Of a stretch of 64,000 nucleotides of DNA, positions 1 to 16,159 are shown piece after piece. The stretch comes from Hormiphora californensis. Taxonomy: Eukaryota > Ctenophora > Tentaculata > Cydippida > Pleurobrachiidae. The notes below the pieces were generated by a model. The model saw nothing but the letters and a program-made list of their open reading frames with translations. It was not told the DNA's origin and ran no database searches. Where the stretch lies: the NCBI GenBank assembly GCA_020137815.1, contig CM035357.1, forward strand, positions 903,974-967,973, written 5' to 3'. The stretch's first letter is position 1; each line of letters opens with the position of its first letter. Position numbers and translations under genes: made by a program.

Positions 1-620
1 GCGCTTTATAGCGCTTTGAAAAGCGCTTTAAAAAGCGCTTTTTATAGCGCTACAAAGCGCTTTTTAGCGCTATAAAAAGCGCTTTTTAGCGCTTTAAAAA
101 GCGCTATGAAAAGCGATTTCGAAAGCGCCTTTTAGTGCTACAAAAAGCGCTTTAAAGCGCTATAAAAAGCGCTTTAAAGCGCTTTATAGCGCTATAAAAA
201 GCGCTTTAAAAAGCGGTTTTAAAAGCGCTTTAAAGCGCTATAAAAAGCGCTTTATAGCGCTTTATAGCGCTTTGTAGCGCTTTTAAAAGCGCTTTCGAAA
301 GCGCTATAAAGCGCTAGAAAGCGCTTTAAAGCGTTTGAGAAAGCGCTTTATAGCGCTTTTTAAAGCGCTTTTAAAGCGCTTTAAAGCGCTTTATTTTTGG
401 ATTTTGAACAAAAAAAGCGCTTTAAAGCGGTAGCGCTTTAAAGCGCTTGCGAAAGCGCTTTATAGCGCTTTCGAAAGCGCTTTAAATCTTTACAAGAATC
501 GCTTTAAAGCGCTTTTAGCGCTTTAAAAGCGCTTTAAAGCGGTGCGCTTTAAAGCGGTACCGCTTTAAAGCGCTTTATAGCGCTATAAAGCGCTTTCTCA
601 AACGCTTTAAAGCGCTTTAA
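1..620. repeat. Satellite of AGCGCT palindromes
   Basis: The hexamer AGCGCT (itself a palindrome) recurs roughly every 10 to 13 bp across the whole block, separated by short A/T spacers such as TTTAA, TATAAA or TTTTAA, so that most adjacent pairs form longer palindromes. A few units are degenerate (GCGGT, GCGATTT), and a short unrelated insert lies near 390-410. No open reading frame is supported. The array runs off the left edge, so its full length is unknown. Confidence 0.9.
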
Positions 621-969
621 AGCGGTCGAAATTGTTCAGCCCAGAACTACCATATTACCCAGCACAGTACCGTTTGGCAAAACCACCACCGGCCGCCAAA
701 TGTATTATCTTGCTACATAATATTAGACAAACTCAAACAAGTTTTATAAAATCGGAGAAACTGATAAACTTGCTATGTACAAAATTATTTCGAAAATCTC
801 TTCAGCTCACTTCATCATATAATTGTCCCAAGAGAAAAGCATTTCAATTGTCCCATTGAAGTTGTTGAATACTGAATAGGGCTACTTCAAAACATTTTCC
901 GGGTGGAACGCACACCCTACACCAGTACACCATCCGTAACACCACTGATATCTTCGTCAAATTGCAACT
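621..969. other. Unassigned intergenic sequence
   Basis: No gene, repeat or RNA signal is visible here. Short open frames exist but look random in composition and carry no splice or start context. Confidence 0.5.
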
Positions 970-4801
<3,832 letters not shown>

Positions 4802-5043
4802 ACACAACGCTGCTCAATATGTGCTAAAGTATACGACTCGATGAAATTCTAGGGAATAATAATATCATGAAATAATTGTCAAAGTGAAGTGAAGAAAACT
4901 CGATATGCTTGCAAAAGAAAAGATACAATATATCACTCTGACAATATCTCTGGAAATATCTCTGAATTGGATCAATTTCTATATGCTCACTAGACTGTTA
5001 TCAGCTAACATGCAAGGATAATATCAATTTGAATTGTCTGACT

Positions 5044-8000
5044 CTAATCCACTTGAACGATGGATAAAGGTTCAAGAGGTTGGGCGGGTTTCCATGTCTC
5101 AGTGGCCTTTACATCTTGAATATCTTGTAAAGTGTGCCTGTTTTTCCACCTCAGGTACCCAGCTGGCAACTCTCTGAAACAATTGGAAACTTGCCAAATA
5201 TTGGTGTGATGTAGTCGATATTATACTTGTCAAATAGAAATTAGGGAAACATCAAAGTATCTCTGGGAAAACTGGAGTAGCTGTATGAAGTCAAAGCTGG
5301 ATTTGGAAATGCCTGCACAATTAGTCAACTGTTAAAAGAGCTATAGGCTCTTCCATCAAAAATGACAAGCACGGGTCAGTTTTTGTGCTTCTTAAAACTG
5401 TTTTTAAAGACCACCACCCTGCTACCACATAGTCTACGTGAGAAGAGTCTTTGAAGTAAAGCTTGCAGTGCAGAAAATTGATTGTGATAGTGGAAACAGA
5501 ATAGCACATTGTTTACGATTGAATGAATGAACGATACAATCAAACATTATATGATACTGGTTTGCGGTTGAGTCACATTACAACATACCCGCTAGAGGGA
5601 GGGAGAGCTGGAGGGGCACTTGCTGGGATGGGACGGGTGTGGAAACTAGAAGATTCTTCTGGACTCCCATATGGTTTATCACCTTGTGTTGCTACCCCTA
5701 TACCGTTCCGTTTGTCCACAGCTGTAGAAAAGTCACTGTCAAAAAGTATATTTTTGAGTTTACCTTGTTTATACATGTGACAAATGACAATAAATTACAG
5801 CATCGAAGACATCGTTTTGTCAAATAAACTGTCTGTATTTGATTATTAGATCATCATAAAAACTACTACAATTATCATTAATCATTTTCAAGCTCTTTCC
5901 AAAGTTTCATGCAATCGTCAATCATCATGCTAAGGTCGAGCAAGGGAACTATTTGGTATACTGCACTCACGGCTGGCTTTCTGCTTTACGTCATCAAATG
6001 GAAAGACGCTACTCATTTTCAGGTGATCATATCGATGGGAAACTCTGAACACGGGCCCTTTATGTCATGGTGAATCCGATTTGTATGGAAAATATAACAT
6101 AAAAAAGGATGATGTTAGCTAAATTGTCGAACATTTGAATATTACCTGCTAACGATGGCAGGGGTAGGTTCACGTGAGGAGCAAGCCGAGTTATGGTAGC
6201 ACCTTCCATGATCTTGATAGCCAATAACTTTGTGACGAGTGTAAGAGGGAAAGTGTTTCCTACCCGCATCTGAAGGGAACATAGCATAATCAAATCGAAC
6301 ACACAGGATATTTAAAAAGATAAACCTCCTAAAAAGAGTCAATACTCAGTACACTCACAGCACAGCGACACATAACACACATAACACACTGACCGCTTAA
6401 AATTGTTTTTATGTGTATTAAGGGTACACCTCGGCAAAATTTTTGTCGAGTGCCCGCTTAGCTCTCCATATGGGGTTGTAGGGCATACCAAGCCGACCTC
6501 AAATATGCAATTTTAGCCCTTAACTCGAATTCATATTTTTGCTACAGCCCCTCAAAGTTTGACCCTAAAAACCGGTTTTTAAGGTCCCTAAATTTTATTT
6601 TTAGGGCTAGAAAGCTGAAAATTTAGGGATTCATAGAGGATACCAAGGTGTATAGCTCAAACAGAAATTTTTTGAAATGGAGCTCAATTTTTTGACTGAG
6701 ACTATTTTACTTTTTTTGACTTTGAGGCCATATTTGGACATGTTCCTATGGACCGTTAAGGCTAAAAATTGGATATTTGGTGCTCCTAACAATTGTCAAA
6801 GTAGCCACAAATTTTCAGGAGGTCCGAATTTGAAATGTGGCCTACAGGTTTCTTTTTGTAAAGCACATATTTTAGGAAAACTTAAAATGGCTATATCTCA
6901 AAAACGGTAGGTCCTAGCGATCTAATTTCGTGCTAAATCGATTCAGCGGGTCCGATTTTGGGGGGGTCGTCTCTTAGACATTTTGCTCTAAGTCTAACCG
7001 TTTTTTCAGAAATCGTATTTTAAGGTTTGTACATGTTTAGCAGAAATGCTTCTGGCTAGAGCTAATCTTACCTATTTCTGCTAAACATGTACAAACCTTA
7101 AAATACGATTTCTGAAAAAACGGTTAGACTTAGAGCAAAATGTCTAAGAGACGACCCCCCCCCCCCAAAATCGGACCCGCTGAATCGATTTAGCACGAAA
7201 TTAGATCGCTAGGACCTACCGTTTTTGAGATATAGCCATTTTAAGTTTTCCTAAAATATGTGCTTTACAAAAAGAAACCTGTAGGCCACATTTCAAATTC
7301 GGACCTCCTGAAAATTTGTGGCTACTTTGACAATTGTTAGGAGCACCAAATATCCAATTTTTAGCCTTAACGGTCCATAGGAACATGTCCAAATATGGCC
7401 TCAAAGTCAAAAAAAGTAAAATAGTCTCAGTCAAAAAATTGAGCTCCATTTCAAAAAATTTCTGTTTGAGCTATACACCTTGGTATCCTCTATGAATCCC
7501 TAAATTTTCAGCTTTCTAGCCCTAAAAATAAAATTTAGGGACCTTAAAAACCGGTTTTTAGGGTCAAACTTTGAGGGGCTGTAGCAAAAATATGAATTCG
7601 AGTTAAGGGCTAAAATTGCATATTTGAGGTCGGCTTGGTATGCCCTACAACCCCATATGGAGAGCTAAGCGGGCACTCGACAAAAATTTTGCCGAGGTGT
7701 ACCCTTAAGTTGGCAAATGCTAATGACCCTATTGGAAGGGGATAAGGCAGCGCTTTTCAATGTATCAAGCTGTCTTCCAAACAAATCTTAATGGTGCAGT
7801 GCCGGGACCCGGCGGGGTTGGTGCTCCAACACATGTTTCAAGGTGTTAAATATCGAACTTACATGCTAAATTAGCTGGTTCGGGATGCCAAGTGAGTGCA
7901 TTTCTAGCACCAGAACCAGTCCCAGCCGGGTAAGAAAAGTTGGTGTCGCCATCTTCCCTCTGTAGGTCAATTCTACGACGGAATAAGTGATCGTGAAGCC

Positions 8001-8055
8001 CATAAATCCTAGTATCCTGACCCTGGTTCTTGTTCATGATTCCAAGGGTCGCCAT
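5044..8055 (-). CDS. Unidentified five-exon gene (217 aa)
   Basis: Five exons join with matching phases and GT-AG borders: 8055-7863 (ATG start, ends at GTAAGT in phase 1), 6269-6146 (ends at GTAATA), 6044-5971 (ends at GTGAGT), 5721-5589 (ends at GTATGT) and 5173-5044 (stop TAG). The coding sum is 654 nt, exactly 218 codons. The protein begins MATLGIMNKNQGQDTRIYGL, contains Pro-rich stretches (HTRPIPASAPPALPPSSG) and many scattered Tyr, His and Arg, and ends QPLEPLSIVQVD. No signal peptide, membrane segment or known domain is visible. The Tyr/Pro-rich pattern recalls axonemal microtubule inner proteins, but that is only an impression. The first intron hosts the 1.29-kb TTAA-flanked hairpin. 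The start lies about 355 bp from the divergent FAM72 start. Confidence 0.6.
6414..7712. mobile_element. 1.29-kb fold-back element flanked by TTAA
   Basis: Arms 6418-7047 and 7074-7708 are almost perfect reverse complements, differing mainly in a G/C homopolymer near 6960 and 7150, and are separated by a 26-nt loop. The outer ends read TTAAGGGTACACC and GGTGTACCCTTAA, so TTAA directly flanks both sides as expected for a piggyBac-type target duplication. No transposase is encoded; the identical 77-residue open frames at 6677-6910 (+) and 7216-7449 (-) are mirror images of each other. It lies in intron 1 of the minus-strand gene. Confidence 0.85.
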
Positions 8056-8082
8056 GGTAGCCACAAAACTCTAAAAATGAGA

Positions 8083-8340
8083 AGTAAAGCAGAAAAACGT
8101 TTTATGTTTGAAAAAACTGGAAACTTTGTAATTTTAAAAAACAAAATTATATTTGCCAAAATCAGGCGATTTCTAAATATCGCGCGTTCCATTGATTTGA
8201 CGCCGCGCGTCAAAATTTGAAAAGTGCGCTGCACAAACAAATTTAGAAAATTCGGCGTGGAAGAAGAAAAGTAGAAGATCTGAAGTTTTCAAAATTTTAA
8301 GTTTTCGTTTTCCCTTTCAAAAATCTGACCTTTTCGCACC
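8083..8340. repeat. AT-rich repeat with GCGCG core, related to 43735-43960
   Basis: It shares the core GCGCGTTCCATT followed by TGACGCCGCGC (8180-8212) with 43841-43870. Flanks are AT-rich with scattered GCGC motifs in both places. It lies in the intergenic region between the divergent unidentified gene and FAM72. The element limits are approximate and its class is unknown. Confidence 0.45.
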
Positions 8341-8362
8341 TTAAATCGTCAAAACTGAGTGA

Positions 8363-9283
<921 letters not shown>

Positions 9284-10253
9284 TCCTGTGATATATATTC
9301 CTGATATATCTGTTTGTCTGTCGATTGTTATGGGCTATGTGTAGTTATGAATTTTTACGGAAATTGTCTTGGGACACTCTGTTCAATTGTTGGATTTTAA
9401 TATCAAACAAGTTACATAAATAGTTTGTGAGTGATGTAAATATATACAAGAATATATATATATAACATGTTGAGTGTGTCAGTGTATGTTAGGATTCGAT
9501 AGCTGCAGATTTGTGCAGAAGTTTAAAATTCCTCCCTCTCTCTCTATCTGCTTTTTCGGAAGCATAGAAATGGAATAATCCAGAGTACGGGAGAGTAAAG
9601 GAGAGAGAGGCAGGGTTTTTGCATGGAGAAATGATATATTGGTTATGGTTGAATTTCGTTACGCTCAACGCTAGCTACTGCGGCGTTGGGCCTGTTTTCC
9701 TGTCGTACGGCTATCGAGGACAGCCGTTTGATAAAATCTTGATATCGTTAGGAAATCATAAAACGATTCTAATACTTCTCAGAAAAAACTTTGTACTTTG
9801 TACTAGGGTAGGACATATTTGGAATATATTTTGGAATGTCAAAATCGCAGGAAAACATCGTGCATTATGAGATCATAATGCAAACTAAATGTTGTTATAT
9901 GTAATTAGGTGGGTAAAGTGACAGCTATTAATTTTGAGTAATTTTATGGATTTTACGTCCTTGTATTGCTGTAGAGGGAGTTATAAGATTAGTATTATAG
10001 AGTGGTATTATAATAGAGAACATCCCAGATTATCAGATTGTTAAATACGAAATAGATTGTTAAATACCTAGATTTTTTGGTAGCATATCACGTTATTTTG
10101 TTTTGAATTCTATATTTCCACAGTTATTTGTATAAAGAGAAGGATTAGTTATAGTTTTCTCCAGACAAGTCCTCCCAATTTCCCAACTCGATTAAGATGG
10201 GATGTTGTTGTGTAGGGTTGTGATGTGAGGAAATGTATTGTTGTGTAGTTAGG
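9284..10253. other. Intergenic, no gene seen
   Basis: This is AT-rich sequence downstream of FAM72, presumably its 3' UTR followed by spacer. Open frames here are short and carry no recognisable motif or splice partner. Confidence 0.5.
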
Positions 10254-10378
10254 AGTTATACCAGGAACCGACCGAATCAGGAAATACTGGTCTCTGATTG
10301 GCTGATAACCAGTCACGTGACCTAAATAACGAGTTCTGATTGGTTGTTTACTTGTGTCGGTCGGTTCCTGAGTTATAC
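10254..10378. mobile_element. hAT-like MITE, copy 1, with 8-bp target duplication
   Basis: A 109-bp element (10262-10370) has terminal inverted repeats CAGGAACCGACCGA and TCGGTCGGTTCCTG. It is flanked by a perfect 8-bp direct repeat AGTTATAC at 10254-10261 and 10371-10378. A second copy of the same element is at 26346-26454. Eight-base target duplications and CAG-starting termini are typical of hAT superfamily elements. Confidence 0.85.
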
Positions 10379-11464
10379 CAAGTAATATTTGTGTATTTTT
10401 CCCCCAGATATATAATGTCTGTGTAACGCCCCCGAATTTGTACATATATACATTTCTAACTAGATTGCCTCTGTTCAGAGCAGCGTGGGTCTAGTTTGGT
10501 CAGAGTCATAATTATTATTATTATAGAGGCAATTGTGTTGCAATTTGGCTGGTTAAAAGCACTCAAAATCTCCAATAAATCAATCGTCGATTCTAGTTTT
10601 TTTTTCAGGAGATCTTGGGTGTTAGATTAATCATCCAAATTGCCCAAATAATCCTCATGTTTCCTCCCGATTTGTAAAGTTTTTTGTGCAGCTATAATTT
10701 ACCCCGACAATTACTATACAGAACTGAACACTGTTTACCGAAACTGCCGTGTTTTATTCTCCCTCGTCCTGATAACTAGTCCTGATGACTCCTGATGGCC
10801 CCCTCCTGATGACTAACTCCGATTAATAAAATCAAAACTGATCCCTTTCGATTCAAATATATAATGATCCTTATTCTGTCGCTCACTGTCTCACTGCTAT
10901 TTTCACCTCGATTTTCATATTTCATTTTCACCGAGCTATTATATTATACACAATCACTTGTTCTTTGATTCCAAGTTGCTAAAAATAAATTCTGGCAAGG
11001 GATCAGACGAGCACAATGTTGGCACATTCTTTATATTCCAACAGCTCTCCTGTGAAAATATTGCATTTTATAATAAGCACACATCTGACTGGTATGAAAG
11101 AAAGTTAATTAGTTGTCAGGTAATTAGATAATAATTAGTTCTCATGTATTTTCTGGTTCCAGAATCGATGGTCCTCTGGTGGCGGTGACTCCTTCTGCCC
11201 ATAGTTAGCTTTCATTTTATATTTGTACACTTTCTACACGTAGACATCCAAGACTCCAAGAGAGGTAGAGAGGTAGAGACAGAAGCAGGAAGAAAGGATG
11301 TTTGTGTGTTATGTGTGAAAATTGTTGGGTGTGACGTGACTTATATCCATGTATTATATATTGACATTTGACCCTCTACTTTCGGCCCTGAAATCGAGAA
11401 GAATTTTCATATTTCTCTACACGGCATGTTTACATTTCACTCGTGACATACATAGCCTACCCGG

Positions 11465-11468
<4 letters not shown>
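10379..11468. other. Intergenic, no gene seen
   Basis: This is AT-rich spacer with a short purine-rich stretch near 11250-11300. Nothing coding or structured could be supported. Confidence 0.5.
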
Positions 11469-11554
<86 letters not shown>

Positions 11555-11904
11555 CATTTCGTTGACAGTGATATCACCCTCGTTGCGGTTAGGCTGGCAC
11601 TATGACAGAGACAATTTCACACTGAACCACAGATAGGACGATAAATACAATACTTGACTGTGTTTCGTTAGAACATAACAACACAGTTCATGAACTAAAT
11701 AATCATTCGGCGATCTAAATAACATTATAATTCATTCCTGGGCTCAAGTTTATCCATCTATACATTATTAGAATTTAAAGCATTCATTCATTATCTCTTT
11801 TTCTGAGCAACTTCTCTTATAATTTCTAATTTCTCTCCATGGACATGTGTGTGGGCCCTGCTGTGTGGGTACTGGGTAATTAACATACACACCAGGAAAC
11901 AGCA

Positions 11905-11988
<84 letters not shown>

Positions 11989-12176
11989 TCTTATTTTACC
12001 CCTTTTACTCTTCGCCATTCTTGCACTGTTCATCTTGGATTCAATGTTTCTAAGAATAAACCCAAAATTAATGGAGTGTTCATCATGGATAAGTGAATCA
12101 AATTCGAACATACGATTTTACGACGTATCTTTTTATTTCCGTTTCAATACACATACTCTCTCTCTCTCTCACACTC

Positions 12177-12262
<86 letters not shown>

Positions 12263-12589
12263 TCCGTTTCTTCGCTTGTCAAGTTTTTCCTGTCACGATT
12301 GCTTCTAATGCAGTTTGCAGAAACCATAACATGCACTACTTGTGCAGAGAAGTGCAGTAAATCATTTTATTACTCTTTCTCTCACACTCTCTCTCTCTCA
12401 CACTCTCTCCCTCCCACACACTCTCTATCTTTCTCTCTCTCTCAAGTTCTTACTTCATCTCTTTCGCACGCTCACTTTTCTACAGACCAGTTGTAGGTGC
12501 ACTCTACAGCTCAGTACATACACACACACATAAGTTCTAGTACTCTCCCTCTCTCTCTATCTCCCTTTCTCTCTCCTTCCATCGCTATC

Positions 12590-12649
<60 letters not shown>

Positions 12650-12650
12650 C
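11469..12650. repeat. Cluster of long (CT)n microsatellites
   Basis: Four long CT runs lie within 1.2 kb: about 11469-11552, 11910-11986, 12181-12258 and 12585-12642, with interrupted CT-rich DNA (CTCACACTCT, CTCCCTCT) between them. All have pyrimidines on the plus strand. They open long poly(Ser-Leu) or poly(Arg-Glu) frames that are not genes. Confidence 0.95.
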
Positions 12651-13144
12651 CTCTCTTTCACTCGGCCGCTTCCGGGAGTGTGTGCACAGAAAGATGGAGA
12701 GACACACACCACACTGTATAATATAGAGGGTGCTGGACACATCGGATACTTTACAGAGAGAAGGATAAACCTGAGAGAGAGACCTTCTCAGAGTGAAGGA
12801 TAAACCTGTGAGAACCAGTGATAAAAGTTGTTGCGATGGTACTCAACAACATGTAAAGAGGTCGATGTGCAATGTTCATATAAGCGAATCATCTATCACT
12901 TGTATGAACTATTAAAATAACAGTGTTTGATGGCCCGTCCAGTCACCACACACGCACATGTGTATACACCAATTCCTCTGTACCTGACCTAACGTCAACA
13001 TATACATGTGTAATATATGTAACCATTGCTCAGAATGGCTTCCTTTTTGTATACATCACACATTGAAGGCTTACAGGGAAGGGAAATATGAGAAGTATGT
13101 ATTGTGAATATATCATATGAATATGATACAGTGCAATCATAACA

Positions 13145-13200
13145 TACGATCTGTATCATATATTCACTGAAATCTGAATATACGATACAGATCGTGACAG
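13145..13200. repeat. Hairpin with about 20-bp stem
   Basis: CGATCTGTATCATATATTCA at about 13147 is mirrored by TGAATATACGATACAGATCG ending near 13195. It lies upstream of the protrudin-like gene. The function is unknown; it may be a remnant of a small fold-back element. Confidence 0.5.
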
Positions 13201-13355
13201 TACAATCCACTATTTAAATGAGAAATACAATGTCATCAATGAATGTATAATATATGTGAATATGATACTGAACGTTGTGCTGTAGATACAGAACGTTTCG
13301 TCACACTGACGTCAGTGCAACCCACTATTTTCCCTCTTTATATAGCACGTGTGAT

Positions 13356-14216
13356 ATGTCAGTAAATTTGGATGACCTCGTGATCCGATACCGAACGGTT
13401 GAGTCCCACCTCTCTACTCTTTCTTCTCCCCTCATCTCCACTACATCATACCTCCTCTCCTGGCGGAACATCCCCCTTTCCTCCCTATCTCTAACAGTCA
13501 CCCTGGCCCTACTACATCGTCCCTACATAATCCACGTCCTCTCTGCTGCACTTGTGGGCATGCTCTTCTCCCTTGGATACCTTGATAAAACATACCCCAC
13601 TAAAGAGGAGAAAAAAGTAGACCCTGTTTCCTTCCTCAACCCCCAGTATTATTCTCTCCAACAGGCCGGGAAGAGGAACGCTGTTAGGGAGTTTAAGGGA
13701 GTCCTAGTTGACCTGGATACTACTTTGATCACCATATTGAGCCTTTATGGCACCCTGGTAGACATAGTAAGATGGAGGGATGTTCATAAATCTCGTGGTG
13801 TTCTAGGATTCATCCTTATCTCACTCCTCCTCCCTCTACAAACTAACCAGACCCTCAGTCTCATGGTTATCTTCTTGTTCCTTTATAATCGGAGCTTCTT
13901 TAGTCTTGTCAGGAGTATTCTAAACCCGAAAAAGGGGAAGAAGCTAAACAAGAATCTTTCTCCCGAACACTATTTCTCGGATGAGTATCACGACAGCCAG
14001 GAAACTGAGAGTGAAGAGGGGGAGGTGCCCGCGTGCGGTCATTTCTCAGGGGGACCGTTCTTGAGGTGCGGATATTGCGGGTGTTTGTATTGCGGGGGGT
14101 GCTGTGGCAACAATGTTACCAAGGCAACCCTGGGTGTTACAAATCCTGATACCATGGAGACAGTCGTTAGGGTGTGTGATGAATGTGTTTCAAATCTACC
14201 ATCGCCCGAATCTTGA
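13356..14216 (+). CDS. Protrudin-like membrane protein with FYVE-type zinc finger
   Basis: A single open frame of 286 aa from the ATG at 13356 (in-frame codons extend 27 further upstream, but this Met begins the hydrophilic MSVNLDDLVIRYRTVESHL). Order of features: two close hydrophobic stretches around residues 45-90 (IPLSSLSLTVTLALL and IIHVLSAALVGMLFSLGYL) resembling a reticulon-type hairpin; a linker; another hydrophobic pair at about residues 145-195; a basic stretch; an acidic segment with EYHDSQE, close to a FFAT motif; then a Cys-rich C-terminus with RCGYCGCLYCGGCC and RVCDEC. This order matches protrudin/ZFYVE27, an ER-shaping protein that binds VAP. It is shorter than the human protein (411 aa). 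The first FYVE cysteine pair is incomplete and the basic RRHHCR motif is absent, so PI3P binding is doubtful. Confidence 0.6.
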   Translation: MSVNLDDLVIRYRTVESHLSTLSSPLISTTSYLLSWRNIPLSSLSLTVTLALLHRPYIIHVLSAALVGMLFSLGYLDKTYPTKEEKKVDPVSFLNPQYYSLQQAGKRNAVREFKGVLVDLDTTLITILSLYGTLVDIVRWRDVHKSRGVLGFILISLLLPLQTNQTLSLMVIFLFLYNRSFFSLVRSILNPKKGKKLNKNLSPEHYFSDEYHDSQETESEEGEVPACGHFSGGPFLRCGYCGCLYCGGCCGNNVTKATLGVTNPDTMETVVRVCDECVSNLPSPES

Positions 14217-14359
14217 TATTGTGATTGAATTATATTGTGTGATTTTTAAGTTTTTGATTTTTGATGATTCATACATTTTTAATACACTTTTTTCACTGAT
14301 GTTTCTCCATTCTAACAATCTCGAAAGCAATTTATCTCCTCCCTATATCAAAATCAGAA

Positions 14360-14954
14360 ATGTTGAGTTCAACTCTCTCTACACTGGATCAAATATCCTC
14401 CAAAAGACGGAAACTTGACACAACTGCACGTGATATGACCTCCACCATCTCAGATATCGCAACTATCTACTCCCTCCTTCACGAGCCCTCCTCCTCTGGT
14501 GTTCATGTCCAGGAGGAAATAACGCATAGTTGTCTACGGTTAAATTTAACCTGCCCTGCCCCCTCCGCCCTTACTTGCTTTATAAAGGTATACGGGGGAA
14601 TGTGACAGCTAAAAATACACAACTTGAATGTTAGACTAAAATGTCGGTTAATTAGTTGAATATATGTTCTTATTATAGGTTGAGTTGAAGCCTGTGTTAG
14701 GGGAGTTGCTAGGCCACCTACGGGACAGGTATTTCCTTCAATTGAGAGGAGAGGGTGATGAGCATGTTGTGGAAGTTCCCCTGCCTCCCCCGATCGAATT
14801 TTGGTCCTATCTATAGTATTAAACTGGCAGCATCCTGATCTAAAATAAGCAGAATTTTCAGCATCTTAGTCCGCCAATGTGCTGAAAATTCCTCTCAATC
14901 ATATCAGATACACATGCAGAGAGATTCTTATTCTTGCAGTACTGCAGCAGTGTG

Positions 14955-15018
<64 letters not shown>

Positions 15019-16090
15019 AGGGGAGGGAGATGGAGAATATGTGTTGGTTGGCGCCAGTTGTGCGTAGTGCACCGACAACAGTCTAGAGGGGGAAAGGGGG
15101 AGATTAGAGAGATTCATACATTACCATTGCAATTGAATTGGCTCTCTCTCTCTTTTTCAGCGCGACCAGTTCAACCAATCTGCTGAAAATCGTGCTGAAA
15201 ACTGACCATTTCAACCAATCTGCTGAAAATCGTGCTGAAAACTGTTGTCGGTGCATTACGCAAAACTGGAACATTCCCCAGCATATTCTGTCTCTCTGTC
15301 ACACACAACCAGCACATAATATCCCCAGATATCTCTCTCTCTCACTCTTCAGTCTTTCACATTCACTGCACCACCTATATTTTCAGCAGAATTTTCAGCA
15401 CATAATATGTAGATGAAATTTTTGAATTGTAAAAATCAGCATTCTCGTTAAAAAAAATCAGCATCCTGGGAGACATTTCTTTCCAATTGGTTGGCAAATT
15501 TTGAATTTTCGAACGGGGCCTGCCTCCAACAGGTTTTTTATGTTAGAGAGGGTCGAGCAACAACATGTTAGTTGAATCAGAACTCCCAGAACAGGGCCTG
15601 GTATCGCGGGATATTTGATATAATCCGGTTATGTAGCAGGGTTAGAAAATGGGAGAATGTTACCACACAAAAACTAGATTTAATAAACATTACCTAACCC
15701 TGCATTTTCCTCAGCTGATGTAACTGTAATGCAAGTGACAGTTGAACTCGCCTTCCAAGCACCCTCATTCCTTCATAACATTCCTGTGGAACAAAAATTT
15801 TGTTGTGGTAAGTGATTGGATAACTTTTACAGTATGTCATCTGTCCCTTCAATTAATTAATTAATTATAGTCCCCTGGCCCTCATTTACATATTTATTGG
15901 AAGAGTGCCTGAAAAGTAGAATATTAGTAACTCACTATTTTTAGTGAGATGTCATGAGCCATCATAATATTATGCCGCGGGATGTAAGCTAGTTTTTTTT
16001 TGCGGTGGAAATGTTTGTCTACATGTGGTTTATTGTCTGTCTAAACTCTGTGTGCCGTCTATCTCCCCGGGAGAGAGTGGGAGAAAGAGA

Positions 16091-16159
<69 letters not shown>

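Noticed and set aside
5876-6269. Alternative reading NTFPLTLVTKLLAIKIMEGA joined to YQIVPLLDLSMMIDDCMKLW
   Set aside because: It looks protein-like and its phase fits, but the five-exon chain through 6044-5971 connects a start to a stop with all phases correct, so I preferred that. The alternative could be an isoform.
6677-7449. Two identical 77-residue ORFs on opposite strands
   Set aside because: They are the two arms of one palindrome, so identity is automatic. No start context, splice partner or motif supports translation. Same for 22747-22935 and 23440-23628.
11349-12721. Long Ser/Leu or Arg/Glu open frames over CT/GA repeats
   Set aside because: They are pure dinucleotide translations open on both strands. 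The same applies to frames at 1549-1947, 14899-15186, 16005-16449, 17061-17751, 29691-29960, 46342-46706, 53855-54160 and 63360-63624.
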